From positions 181,752 through 245,751 of the forward strand of contig NW_019775612.1 of the NCBI RefSeq assembly GCF_001039355.2: a DNA stretch of 64,000 nt, in the 5' to 3' direction. The notes below the pieces were generated by a model. The model searched no databases and was not told the DNA's origin. It saw nothing but the letters and a program-made list of their open reading frames with translations. The stretch is from Lingula anatina (taxonomy: Eukaryota > Brachiopoda > Lingulata > Lingulida > Lingulidae). Numbering within the stretch: the stretch's first letter is position 1; each line of letters opens with the position of its first letter. Shown here one piece after another: positions 24,669 to 38,143 of the stretch. The position numbers and the translations under genes are program-made.

Positions 24669-27197
24669 TTTTGTGTCTTTTGAATTTACAACACTATTAT
24701 ATCTTCGCTAGCGGCCAGCCGAATGTAGCGTTTCACAGGTTGACCTCAGAACGACCTTCACCCTTCTGGTCAAAGTCACAGTTCACTGCTTTTGTTTTCC
24801 ATTAGTTTAAAATAATAACAAACACTACAAATTCCTTACATATGTTACATACCATTCACACTTTGGTCAAAGTTGCATGCTTGCTATTTTTTAATCATTT
24901 ACCAAGGCACGAGATTCAACGAGATTAGTTGACGTCATGCACCAAAATAAAGCCTGTAATATTTTCTGCATCCTGCTGACGAGTCGCTATTACTAGTTTC
25001 TGAACATTATAACATAGCCAATAGGACAGTCACCAATAAAACAAGTGATCAGGAAAACTAAAGTAAGTTAGACTGTGTGATTTCAAATGTCGCAAATGCA
25101 AAAGATATAGATTTTCTGCAATTTTTTTCACCGCGATCAACCATTTTGTGACGTTGAGTGGCCTGGAAGTTAAAAAGTAAACAAAACAAGGCAGGCAGAT
25201 TTCAGTATTTATTTAAAACACAGAACCTCAAGAAACCAAGACATCGGTAGCGTAAAATACTACCCAGAATAGGTTTAAGATTATGGTTTTATTTGTGATG
25301 AGTTTAACATGTTTTACTAGTGAACCTTTGTACGACAACCTTGCCCTTGGCCCATAAATTTTAGTATCTCAGAAATCGGCCATGGATTGATATCGAAAGT
25401 AGATTTTTATTTAGGATTTAAATTTCTTGACAATTTAGATTTAAATTTCTTTTGGGTATTTTATTCAGAAATAAGAATAATTGTAACAGAACTTTATTTT
25501 AAAATGAAAATTAATTCAAAACGACAGTACTGACTTAGTGACTAGCTGTCACTGGGATGTGTGTCAGATAGTGACTCAGATAATTCGCAATAACCCAGTT
25601 CTTGAAAAGTTATCTTTATATCAGTTACAGTGTAAAAGAGACCAGTTATTTCATCATACAGTGAGGTTAAGTGTCATTTCAATGAATCAGATGCAGCTTG
25701 CGCTGTTGTAACACAAAATTGTTGACATTTGTTTACAAGTAAATTTAGATGTCTCCTTATAATTAACTTGAAAATGTTTTAGGTCATTCTGAAAATAAAA
25801 CAGAAGATTGTGTAAATGCATTTGTGCTCACAAGTTTTGAATATATATTGTGTGTTTTCAATGAAGTCAAATGGCAAAAACTCAAATATATGCATTCAGA
25901 GAGTTTGAATCTTACTAGTACATAATTATGTGGAAATTCCACATGATAATCAAGTTGAATTAACTTTCAAGCAGAGTTTTTCAAGTATTAAGTCTAAATT
26001 CTCATGGTTAATGTTGTTGATAATTAACCAAGGTATTGTTGTATATTGTTATTGACCACTCATTAAGCAACAGCTGGCTGGTATTGATTTTCTACAGTAC
26101 ATAACTGAGAATTGTAGACTGGTATGGTAAACACTCTGTATATTTGAACACTCTTGATTCATATTCATTTATTTATTTTTTTAAGTAATAACTATTTTTA
26201 AACTCAGAAAAATTGTTTTGTTTATATATATTTAAATTGTTTTCCTGTCTTTTTGTAAGAAATTTGAGTAACACAAACTTTTTAAGGAAATAATTGAAAT
26301 AAAGTCAGGCGTGTTGTGCTTGTGAGTAATGACAGTATTTGTTTTGTTTATATATACAGTCTAGTGTGCTTAGTATTTGATTTAGCTAGTAACCAAAATA
26401 TTAATCTTTGAAAATATTAATCTTTAATAGGTTAGCTTGTAAAATTTTCGTTGATGGATAAAAGCAAATTTAATTTAAAGATAAAGGTGACATCAGTCAT
26501 TTCATATTGGATTTTTACATGAATTTTAGTCTAGCAAGTTTTTATCTTTGCTGTTGGCTAGAGAAACGGTACTGTGACTCAAAAATAGATAAGCAAACTG
26601 TGACAGTTGATAGAGCCCAACAAACATGTTTGACTTATACTGATAACAATTTGAAATGGCCTCTTTTTTGGATGGTAAAGATAAACACAGTAGAAGGTAA
26701 TCGGATTGATAACCTATTTTTTCTGTTAACCGAGATGATCTTGGAAATATTAAATTGCCAGGAAATATTAACACATTTTGAAAAATGCATTGCTGGGTTA
26801 TTTTCCTATGACTTAAGAAAGATGTAGCACTTGTTTATTTACTAGATTCGTGGTATCAGTTTGCTGTAAACTTTATTATTATTTCCAGAATCTTTGTCAT
26901 TATTTAGATTGTTCAAGAAATTATGTAAAATAAAGGAAAGAGGACAATATTGTGCAAATTGTCACTTTGTACACTAAAATTGAAGTTTTTGTACCAGAAT
27001 AAATTAACAAACTGAAATCTGAATGAAATGAAGATCTGAAAAGTGTACAAGCTTAGCCAAAATCTAATTTAATAATAAAAGGAGAGCAGTAGACAGTGAA
27101 GATGTAGTGACACATATTGTATTGCTAATTGCATATTTGAAATAAGTTTACCAGTGAAAGACAAAAAAGAATAATTGTGGATCTATTTTATCTTCAG
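24669..27197. other. Divergent intergenic region between GPD1 and the TAX1BP1-like gene
   Basis: It must hold both 5' ends. A polypyrimidine-like TTTATCTTCAG stands directly before ATG 27198, so the first TAX1BP1-like exon is probably non-coding and lies inside this stretch. No TATA box or CpG-rich core could be assigned with confidence. The frame at 26507-26827 shows no family resemblance. Confidence 0.4.
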
Positions 27198-30100
27198 ATG
27201 GCTGAGGCCAACACAACGAGTATGGAGGTCGTCGAGATGGGGCCAGGAGGGGAGGTACGCTTCAACAACAAAACTGAGTTTGGACAAGTGATATTTCACA
27301 ATATTGCACGTTATTACCCTGCGGATGCTCACATCAGCGTCACATTTGCCATTACTTCTCAACTGACAGCCACCAAGCATGATTGGATCGGCCTTTTCAA
27401 AGTGGGCTGGGTAAAGTCCTCTGAAAACATATGCTATGAGTGGGTCGTCATCCCTGCTGATTATAAAGAACAACAGGAGATTGAAACATGTGTACTTTTC
27501 CAAGGTGATTGAGAGTTTATTTATTAGTTTTGAAAAGTGTTGTTTTTATTTGTGTGATTTTCTGAGTGATCAGATCCTTATAACTTTAAGATTTTCAAAA
27601 ATTGTTTTCACATGTCATCCCCAAATGTTCACTTGAAAATCCAGTTAGTGAATGATATTTTCCTGTTGAATACAGTGTTATGTATAAATATTCAAATCAA
27701 TTTCTTCAGTTGCTTATGGCTTTTGTGATGTTGGTATGAATTTTTTATACAGTTTTAGAATTAGTAGATTATTTGCTGAAAAGTTGGTAAGTAGTGTTAT
27801 AGATTATGCATTTTAAATTATATGATAAATATGGTAACTTGATAAATATTTTGTATCCATTTTATTATATTTTTATGCATCAAAGTCAGTTTGGCATCCA
27901 TCACACCAATTTCTTATTTATTTTCCAGCTCACAACCTGCCAAAAGATGATGGTGAGTTCTACCAGTATTGCTACATTGCCAATGGCGGGCAAGTCCGCG
28001 GGGCCAGCACACCATTCCAGTTCCGCAACCCCCGCGCTGACGACTTTGAGGAAGCGGAGGATGAGGACATTGACCTGATTATTATTAACAATAGGGCGCA
28101 GCACCTGGAGGAGAGGATCGCCCAGGTTGAGATGGAGAAACAGGAACTCTTGAAGGTAAGTCCTGGGTCGATTTACCGAAAGTTTGAAAAATGTTAATGA
28201 TACTAAATAATTAAAATATTCCCACAAATTCCGTGTTTCTCTGACTTTGCACAATTTGCCACAAAGATGGTGCTTTTAAAAAGTTGTTTCTCCCGACTAT
28301 TTCTTCAGTATGTCAATTCTAGTCTTTATTGTAATGATGATAGTAATAATAGTAGTATTGACTATTGTTGTTATGATCTCCTTAGAGCAAAGAGGCCCTT
28401 GATGCTGACAGGGAGAGCCTTATCGAGAAACTAGTGGAGTATCAGAAGCAAGTGAAGGAGAAACAGGAATCACTAGACAGCCAACAGAGGTCACTGTGTA
28501 AGGTCCAAGAGGAGCTTTCTTCAACACAAGCTGAAGCCAAGGACATGGCAGCCAAGCAGGAGGAAAGGATAGAGAAACTGATGAAAGTGAGTCAGATCGT
28601 GAAAATGATTTTTAAAGGGAAAATGATAAAAAGTATTATTGGTTTGTGGAGGATTTACGAAATTCCTTCCGATTGATGAACAGAAAATGCAAGAACTTGA
28701 TGTTAAAATAGATGTTTGAGTCACAGATTTGGAATTTTTTTAATGAAAATGAAAATCATTTCATTTATTCATTCATTCATTAGGAGAAAGAGGAGTTGAG
28801 TAAAACTTTGGAATCCAAGGAGGTAGAAATAACTCGGCTGATGGAAGAACTTCAGGAAGTGAACCGAGAGAAAGATGAGTTGTGTGGTAAAGTTAAGACT
28901 CTGGATGAGGAGAAGGAATTGTACAAGGTACTATTATAATATCTGGTTCATTTATGAAATGTCTGTTATTTTATATAAGAAAGTGCTAGTCATAAAAGGT
29001 TTATGCTTAAAAAGTTAATCACTGCCAATCCATGCTTCTGTAGGAAGATGTGCAATTCTAATACTTCAGTTTTTAACATTTTTATTTCAATCATTTGTGG
29101 TATTAACACATCTAAATGAGAGTGCCTTATTACAGATAGAAAGTACAAAATGATGGTTAAGTAGCAATTATTATTCCAGAATACAGTTATTATTCTGTGG
29201 GAGCTAGAAATTATCAATGCAGACAGAGAACATTTCTGTCACAATTTCACTGATTAATACAATTTTTCAGTTGGGAGAAGAAAATGTCAGACAACTATGT
29301 CTAGAAAATTTATTTGTCCATTCAGGCAGACATTGTCATTTTTTTTTTTTTAGCCTGATGGTCCTGGATGATGTGTATCTTATTTTTTTATTCTCCAGAA
29401 ACATTTTCACCAACTCGGAGTCTGCCATCAAGGCGCACACTCTGGAAATAGAGAACCTGCAGAAGCAGAACACCAGCCACGAGGGTGACCTCACCCAGTG
29501 TAGAGCAGAGGTCTCAGAACTGAAGATGGCGCTGGACAAGGAGAGGAGAGACATGGCTCAGCTTAGACAGCTCAGAGACGCAGACCAGGTATGATGTCTG
29601 ACAATGAGGGAGAGAAAAATTACGATTAAGAACACACTCAGGTTTAGTTTGAACTTTGAAATATGTGATGGTTTTTGGTGGTATATCTGTCTCTCAATTC
29701 CATAACGTGAGACAGAAGGACAGATGTGTAGATTTTGGTGGTATGCTACTGCCAATCTGCCAATTTTATAACCAAATCATCAATGAAAAGGAAGAGTTTT
29801 TTTTTCTTTTATTGCCATGAAGACAATAACTGTGCTGTTAGGTATTTATGTGTTGGAATTAACAGGGTAATAACCTACTTGTAGGAGCAGTCGGCCGCTT
29901 TGGCAGAGAAATTGAAAAACACTGAGGACAAACTCCAGGCTGCCGCCGCCTGCAAACAGATGCTGAGTGAAGAAACTGAGACACTGAAAGCTGCTTACAT
30001 GGAAATGTCCAACAATCTGGAGGTTAGTGAATTATTTTTGTATCTAATTTGTTTATATTATAGGTAATTGATATTGATGAAAATGAAATTAACTGTAGAT

Positions 30101-31821
30101 ACTTGTGTTCCAATACTGAACATCTTACACTGCTGGTGTAGCAGTTCTTCCTCTTTTGTTCCTTTAACCAATTCATTGCCTGCTCTGCCTCCCCCTTTAG
30201 ATAATTCTCTTTTGTAATTGTTCTCAGAAAGCCAAGTCTGAGTCCCACAGCTATAAGGACAAGCTGGCCAGGGAGGAGAAGCGATTCAAGGAAGAGCTGG
30301 AGACTTCAAGGAGGGAGGTGGAAGAAAGGGAGACTGCCTTGGAGATGATTAAGAAGGTGAGTTTGTTAAAAGATCCTGGAGGTAGGGTGTCAAATAGAAC
30401 CATTTGTATTAGTCTTATTTTAATCATTTAAAAGAAAAAAAAAAAGATCCCTGAATATGTTTTACCTGGGCTCACTTTTAGTTAAATTTTTGTTGATTAT
30501 GGATGTTCAAATTTATTATTTGATGAAAAGATGAAAATGCAAAATAAATAAATAAAAAATAAAATCAAGTTAAGTTTAGATATATTGGGAGTTCAAGTCT
30601 CTTATCAAGCATTGTGCAAGTGGAGTGGTGCAACTGTCCACTTTGCCCCTAGCTGATATTTTCTGACCTAACAAGACTGTATCTCTCCAGGAGAAGGAAA
30701 AGGCTGACACCAAGGCTCAAGACCAAGATGAACAGATCCTGGCCCTGAAGGCCCGTCTCCAATCTGAGGAGGTCCAGATGCAGAACGATGCCGCGGGAGC
30801 CGCGTTTGCTCTGCAGCCTGTCTTGAATGACCTGAAGGACAGATATAAGAGATACAAAAACAAATATGACCTGGCTCGGATAGAGAAAGAGAACCTAACA
30901 AGACGCCAGGTATGTATGTTTCGTTTATAATGTTTCTTAAAGATTTTGAAGTTGTGATTGTTTTGTATCCTTACTGCACTTGGTGAGTTTGAAGGCAGTA
31001 AGTTTTATTTTTCTTACTTTATTTGAATGGCTATGCTAACACCTGAAAGATGATACTTATAATGTCCACATATCTTTGATGGCATTTGATGTGTATTTAT
31101 GGAGTTTTTCACACATCAGGGAAATTTGTTTCAGAATCCTATTATGATATATTTTAAAAAATAACTTGTTGCCTGCATATTGAAAAATTGTTGAACCAAA
31201 TATTGCTTCTAATGTTTGTGGTTAGTGATATTTCTGAGAGACGGAAGAATAGGAAGTGAGAAAGGCGGGGATGGGGGGCAGAGTTGTAAGCTTTATCAGC
31301 CTTGATAGCTCTTCATCTCTTCTATTTGATATAACATCAGGAGCAGTGGAAGCAGCAGGAGCAGGACCTGAGGAGAGAGGTGGACGACCTGAAGGCCAGG
31401 CTTAAGATGGGGGCAGACGAATACAAGGCACTCCACATCCAGTACCAGAAAGCAACCAAGAAACTCGCTGGTGGGTTTTGTGCACCTTTTTTCCCCCCCA
31501 AAGCCATTGCGTATTCAGCCCAGTTTTGTTGTTCTAAACAGTCTGTGTTGTTGCCACTTTTCCCAATGTCATATGGTTGTAAATTTGGTGCTTGTGTTAC
31601 AATAGTCACATTGTGTTGTTGTAGTCAGTTTACTGGTCACAGAGTCTTATGAGCTAGAAGTCTGTTTGATCTTTTGTCTTGAAGGGCCTGTAGATTGGAA
31701 AAATAATGCCATTGTAGGAAATGATCTGATCTGAGGCCCAGATAAGAAGTAGTCCTTAAGTAACTTATTACTTTTCTAAAAAGAAAATTAGTAGACTGTG
31801 TGTTGAGTGAGGGGTATGCAC

Positions 31822-31898
<77 letters not shown>

Positions 31899-34615
31899 AC
31901 TGTGTATGATTGTCTTTCAGCAAAAGAACCAAAAGTGGAGAAGAAGGCACCACTGGTGGAAGAGGTGCTGACGGAGGTCGCACAACAATTGAAAGCCACA
32001 GAGCTGGATGCTGCCTCACCATGTAAGCAATCAGTGGCTGTGTTCACACCTTGACCTAACTTACTACACTGGACTAGACTAAATGATCTCACTGGAAGAA
32101 GGAAAAGACCTTTAGCTCAAAAATTGGTGTAAACTTTAGACCAAAATTTTTGTCTTGAAGGACCAGTAGAACGTACTTCAATTGAATATAAAATATCTAT
32201 TCTGGTCCAGTTGAATGAAGTGTTGGTGTGAATAGTTAGCCATTTTGCATTTAAATATTTCATCTACTGGACTACTTATTTATCCTAGGGGTTAAAGTAG
32301 ACTTAAATTTTTGTCTCAAAGTTTAGACCAATTTTTTCAGGTTTTGGCTTTTTTGTGAAACTAGCCCCAGACTACAGAAACTCACATCAGAATTTTTCTA
32401 AAGCTATATAATTTATTAAAATTTTAATTGTTATTGGTAAGAAACATGTAGGATTTTAATAAAGATAAAAACCTCATATCCTCAGCAGCAGCAGCAGCAG
32501 AGACCAGAGCAGACCAAGGTGGGGACTTTGAAGTGGTCACCAGTATACCAACCAGTAGCTTGTCCATTGAAGAACTGCAGGCTCAGTTTGAAGATTTGGG
32601 ACAAGAATTGGAAAAGAGGACCATGAAAAAAAAGATGTACAAACAGAAGTAGGGAACATAACTTTGAGATATATATTATAACATAACATTTTGAGGGTTT
32701 GGTTGGTGTCATGTATAAAATAAAGTCACAATGTAGAATACTTGCTTACTTTAAGTAATACTTACTTAGTACTTAATCTTCTCTGTGAATGGGTCCACAT
32801 AAGGCAAACTGTAGAATAAGGTCATAAAATGTGAATGTAAAATGTATAATACAATTATATGAAAATCATTATAAATTTTTGCCAGTGAGCAAAATGATGC
32901 CAGAAGCAGTGATAACCCAGGCTCTTAATTAATAAGTGTTTTAAGTAGTCTTCATAAATTAGTGTTAATTTGCCAAAGTATAAAGATTTATTCTTTTATT
33001 TGCCAGATTCTTGGATGAGAGAGAGAAAAATGACTTCCTGCGTAAGCACTATGAGGAGGAGCTTCAAAAGAAAACGGCACTGATTTCTGATTTGAACGGC
33101 AAAATTGAAGCCCTGGAAAAAGATAGCGCTGGAAATGAAAAGAAGTTGGCGGTGAGTTGAGGAGGAAAACACAGTGTTCTTTCTATGTTATCTGGCCATT
33201 CAGAAGTAGGGCTTTTTCTTTTTTTGTGGTACTTGCTAACAAGTGCATTGACAAAAAAAATGAGAAGAAACTCCTTGCATGAAAGGAATCTAATTTATTG
33301 TCAATAATGTCATTCCAGGAAGTGTGCAATAAACAAAAACTGGAAATAACTCGTCTAAGTGGGTTGCTGGCTGCAGAAAGGGGCAACAAGACCGCCAGTT
33401 ACGCTTTGCCACCAGATGGCTTGCCCAGCCCAGCAACGCCACCTGTGATAATGGAGTACGGAAACCCCTACGCACCCGTTCTCCCTCCAGCCCTTTCGCC
33501 AGAGATAAGGCACCCTGCCATGGGCAATCCTTTATTAGCTGCAGAGAGCACCCTTTTGGACCCGCCCATGAAACCGGAAATTCTGCCCTCGGCCAAGATG
33601 GCTGCCGTCATGGCCGTTCACAAAAAAGAGAGTAGCAGTGGTGAGTAAAGCTAAGGCAGGATTCTAAGCTGTCACAAGTTACCGTTGATGGTTCATGGTT
33701 TTAAGAACTAGGTCAAAATGTGCTAGCAGAGCTGTGGTGCCCAAAAAAAATTGTGGTATTACTGTAACAGCAGAAGGTGATGAAGACTGAAGTATGTTAT
33801 GGCTGTCCTTATGTCCTGTTCTGACTTGGTAAACACATTACGTTTTTGACAGTTGCACTGATGGTAATTACAGTGTATATTTATATTGCAGAAAATTCCT
33901 CATCAAGTTCCACAACAGATGGCGACGACTTTCCTACAGAACAGGACCTGGTGGCGCCCCCTGCTGAGGAGCCCAGCAAGAAGGATCAAACGGCAGAGGA
34001 GGCTGACACACCAGACGGAGAGGAAGAAAAGTAAACTTTTTATGTTCAATGTCATTGCTTCAGTTGGTGATGGGTTTGGTTGAATTTGTGCTTTAAATTG
34101 CCAGGCAAAGTAACTTGATATTATTATTATTTATTTTTTCTATTTATTTATTTATTTATTTTTTATTTTTATTTATTTTTTTTTTTTTTGGTGGAGTTCT
34201 GGGAGGAGAGATAGGAGGACTGGTTTTAATTTTGCAACTTCTCAATTGTATTCATGGTACATTTTAAAATCAGAGTAAAATAATTTATAAATAGAATTTG
34301 TCTAGAAAAAAGTTTTGCTTGAATTTTTAAAAAACTAAACCTTAAATGATAAATGAGAAAAACTAATGAAATTATGACCACATTTTTGGTAGGTTTGAAG
34401 ATGCAGTTGGAATGCCATTGCCACAGTGCCCCATGTGCAACAAGCAGTTCCAGGGAGATGACGCCGAGGTGAAAATATCTGAACACATCGACAGGGAACA
34501 TACAGGCCCAGAATGCCCCATGTGCCACAAAAGCTTCAGTGTCGGGACAGCCCAGACCGAATTTGAGAGGCATGTACAGTCTCATTTTGACGAACAAGAG
34601 TATGAGTTTGCATAA
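27198..34615 (+). CDS. TAX1BP1: TAX1BP1/CALCOCO-family selective autophagy receptor
   Basis: Members of this family carry ubiquitinated cargo to autophagosomes and restrain inflammatory signalling. Exons: 27198-27504, 27929-28155, 28386-28586, 28784-28927, about 29421-29588, 29885-30022, 30228-30356, 30691-30909, 31341-31470, 31921-32022, 32486-32648, 33007-33151, 33319-33640, 33892-34030 and 34393-34615 (TAA); about 918 residues, longer than human TAX1BP1 (789). Residues about 17-135 form a SKICH domain ([42 protein letters not shown]). An acidic stretch leading to DIDLIII (149-155) sits where the family has its LC3-interacting motif. A long Glu/Lys/Gln-rich coiled coil follows, then a proline-rich part and two zinc fingers: C857/C860/H876/H881 and C886/C889/H905/H909. 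The ending FERHVQSHF is very TAX1BP1-like. The junction into the exon ending at 29588 is unresolved. TAX1BP1 rather than CALCOCO1 rests on the double C-terminal finger. Confidence 0.88.
31824..31897. repeat. (TA)n microsatellite abutting a splice acceptor
   Basis: More than 70 bases of TA end only about 23 bases before the acceptor of the exon starting at 31921 of the TAX1BP1-like gene, occupying the region where branch point and polypyrimidine tract are expected. Confidence 0.95.
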
Positions 34616-35052
34616 CTCTTCTTTCTAGGGCAACTAGATCTTATCACTTGTCTTTCCATAATGGATTTGGATTTCTGTCCATTTAGGAATATCTAACACA
34701 AACTTCAGTGCTGATTCTATTGTTAAATTCCTTTTTTTCTTCATTTGTTTGGACTTACATCATTTTGTTTTGTATATATGGTGTTAAAAAGTATGAATGT
34801 TGTTGATTTATATTATTTTGTTGATTCACAGTTACCTTCATTTTCTAAGAGATGATGTCATGATGATATACTGTTCTGTGAAAAATTGATATTTTTGGTT
34901 TAATTGACTTGTTATTACTGTTATATTTGTATATGTGTCAACTTGTTTCATATTGATTTGCAGCATATTTTAAATATTTTAGATGTAATTCATGCTTTTG
35001 TGCGTAGACATGTGGGTTGCTGATGCAGGCTTTGATTGTTGTCTTTGTTATA

Positions 35053-35176
35053 CAGGGATGAGATTTTTCCGGCAGATTTCCAACTTTTTGGGAGCCAAAA
35101 TTATCATTGGCCCAGGCAGCCCCCTGGAGCCAATGCTATTTTCCCGACTTTTCACCAAGTGCAATTTTCATCCCTG
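35053..35176. mobile_element. 124-bp MITE, copy 2, with 6-bp target duplication
   Basis: It starts CAGGGATGAGATTTTTCC and ends TTTTCATCCCTG. GTTATA flanks both ends exactly (35047-35052 and 35177-35182). It lies in the 3' flank or 3'UTR of the TAX1BP1-like gene. Confidence 0.85.
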
Positions 35177-37351
35177 GTTATAGGTTTTGGGTTGAAATTT
35201 TCTACTTGTATATCAAACATCAGATTGGATTGTAACCCAGATGTAGTGAATTCTACAAATGTCAAACATCATTAATTCCAGTAATTCATTTTTTAGGATG
35301 TATCACTTTTAATTACTCACAAGAAAGAAACTTTTGACATGAATGTTACCTTTTCAGAAATTTCCAAACTATCTTTTTCTTGTTACTTACTAACATTTTT
35401 TAGGAAAAAGAAGAATATGATAAGTGATTGAAGATAATTTTGATTGAAGACAGTGAGCAAATAATAATGAAAGTATATTTTCATTCTAACTTCTTTAATA
35501 ATAAGTTATTTCACCTATCCAAATGTATTATATTCAAGATATATAAGTATGTAATAAGGTATGTATTACGATGTGAACCTGCAGTTAACTTTGTCATCTT
35601 TTATGTGAGACCTCGCTCAGGTTACATAACACCTCAATGTCCACGTTTTCACCATTTCCCTTACATTTTGTCCAATTGCTGAGCAGTTTTATTTCAGCAA
35701 TTGTCAACATTTTAAATAGATTCACAAGGAAGAGTCTATGTACAGATTTCACTAACCTGAGTCAGCTTGAGCACCAACTATGGTGTATAATGACCTGGAT
35801 CATCTCCAGTATATTAGCCTTTACTTGTATCCAAGATTTTCTCCTGAAATATATGTTGATATTCTTATCTCTGCTAAGGACCTATTAGAACATAATGGTT
35901 TTTTTCCCTAAAATAAATGGGTACCTAAGGATGTGAACAATAAGCAAATTTCTCTTCCGGGTTTTAGTGTTTTATTGTTTTATATCACTTATTGTAAGTA
36001 ATGTTATGATAGGGAGCAGTACAAACAACTTTCAGAGACAACAGCATTTTTGATCTAATTATCTTATGCAGATAGTAAAAAGGGTCACGGTTCACCCCTG
36101 TGCGTAATGGATTTTGCCAATTGAGTAACACAGTTTTGTTCTTTTTGAATATCGTATCTGACGTATCAGCAGCCACTGAGCTTAATAGACATGAAATTGG
36201 TATTTTGCCTGTACCTTCACAAGCTTTGCTGTCCAGTAAGTATGAAATGCTAGTCAGAATTCTTTACACGTCAAGAAAAGAAGAGACTTTCGATAAGTTA
36301 AAATTATTGTTACTGTGACACACAAATTTCAATTAATTCAAACAATGCAAGAAAAGTATTTTAGATGTCAACATGTTATGAAGAAAACTCTTGAAAACAT
36401 TGTAAATATGCAGTAGTTGTCAGAAAAAAATGGCAGTTTTACCTGAGACTTGTGCATGGAACTTGTTGCGACTTCAAAGATTTTGTGAAAGAGTATTCTG
36501 AGTGATAAGCCTTTAAAAGTAGAGGCTTCTCTGTTGTATGTTTGTGGAGTGTGAAAGCTTAAAAAATGGCCGCACAGTAGCAAGTTTTTTTGATGCGGAA
36601 GGGATTCATAAAGAAATGACTGCACTGTATTATGAGTTTCAAGTCGTGACAGGTAGTGCTCATCTCTTCCAAGGAGATAATTATGAACAGTAATATCTTA
36701 AATTAATAACGGTTTCAGAAAGACTATAAATTGGTGATTTTATTTCAGCGTGACATGTATAATATAATTAAGAAAATAAATTTTAAAAGTTATATTTTCC
36801 ATGTCTTGACGTTTTATTTTATGTTCAAACATACTATTGCAAGTTGTACAAGGTTTGTAATAAAGAGAATCGAGAAATGCTATGTGATTATTGATAACTG
36901 CTATAAGATTAAATTCTGGGTAAAACATAACGCTTAGAAACATGAAACAATTTCACTTTTATTGTTTTCTTTACAACACATTGCACAGGAAAAACCTGCA
37001 AATAAAGAACTAATTTTCCCTCTAGTTAACAATTTATCAGTTCAAGCACAGAAACTCCATCTATGCTACAAAATAAATATGTCGTTAACCACCAAATAGC
37101 GACCACACATAACAAACTTGGAGAATGTACAGCAACAGAAATTATACACCTTAATGTACATTGGATTTGATACAAAAAGAAAGAAAAGAAAAATGCCTCC
37201 TCCCTCACAAAATTTATGGAAAAGAGCATATATATTCCAAGGTCACCCCCTGATAACCAACCCCTACTTTCTGAGATACAACATGATTATCCAGTTTTTC
37301 TGGGATAGTTAGCATTTAGTCAAGGTTTTGTTCAAGAAAAATGTCAGTGCC

Positions 37352-37382
<31 letters not shown>

Positions 37383-37395
37383 AAAAAAAAAAAAT
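37352..37395. repeat. Poly-C / poly-A homopolymer junction
   Basis: A run of about 18 C passes straight into about 24 A. Length in the assembly is unlikely to be exact. Confidence 0.9.
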
Positions 37396-37812
37396 CGCAC
37401 CCAGAGTATCAAAACCCAATTGATATTAGCATAAATTGGAGACTACTTTAAGTGCAAGTTCAGTCCAGCTGTGTTAGGTTTTGAAACTCGGGCCATTTTT
37501 TTTTTTACCCCAAAGACATTTCTCACTGAAAACAACCTTGAGTCATCATATAAGAATCGAAAAGAGAGTTTGCAGCAGAAAGCAAATTCATTGCCTTCAG
37601 TAGTCTCTGCATTCATAATGCAAACAATAAAAGATACCACTATAATTATAAAATTATCCTAGAAACTCTAATTTCCTCGATGATTTATCTTTTTACAAAA
37701 TATTAATGCTCTAACGTTTTTTTCTCTGCCATCATTGTTCTGTAACTTTCCTCATTATCTATTCTGATAATTACAATTTTTCTTTCTTGTTGGCGGTTTT
37801 GACAGGGTTATT

Positions 37813-38105
37813 TTAGTTCTTCTTCTTCTTGTTGGTAGTTTTTGCAGGTTTTTTGCCTTTTACAATCTTGGGTTTATTTTTAATGCTGCCTCTCTTGTTT
37901 CTACTTGTCTGTAAAGAAATCAATAGGGTGTATCATCAATCAGACACTAATCTGAATGTTTACAATGAAAGAAACAACTTGTAAACTGAATTTTACTAAT
38001 TATTTCTAAAACATTCTTGTGAATCTCCTTCAACACAACAACACTATCTATAATCTTTTTTCTTAATTCCAACATGAAAAGATACCTTGATTAATACTTT
38101 TTGAT

Positions 38106-38143
<38 letters not shown>

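Larger units (their letters stand above)
34616..37812. other. Convergent 3' flanks of the TAX1BP1-like gene and STT3B
   Basis: The region holds 3'UTRs and spacer, with one MITE (35053-35176) and a C18/A24 homopolymer junction (37353-37395). AATAAA on plus at 35912 and AATAAA on minus at about 36958-36963 are candidate poly(A) signals for the two genes. No further gene was recognised. Confidence 0.5.
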
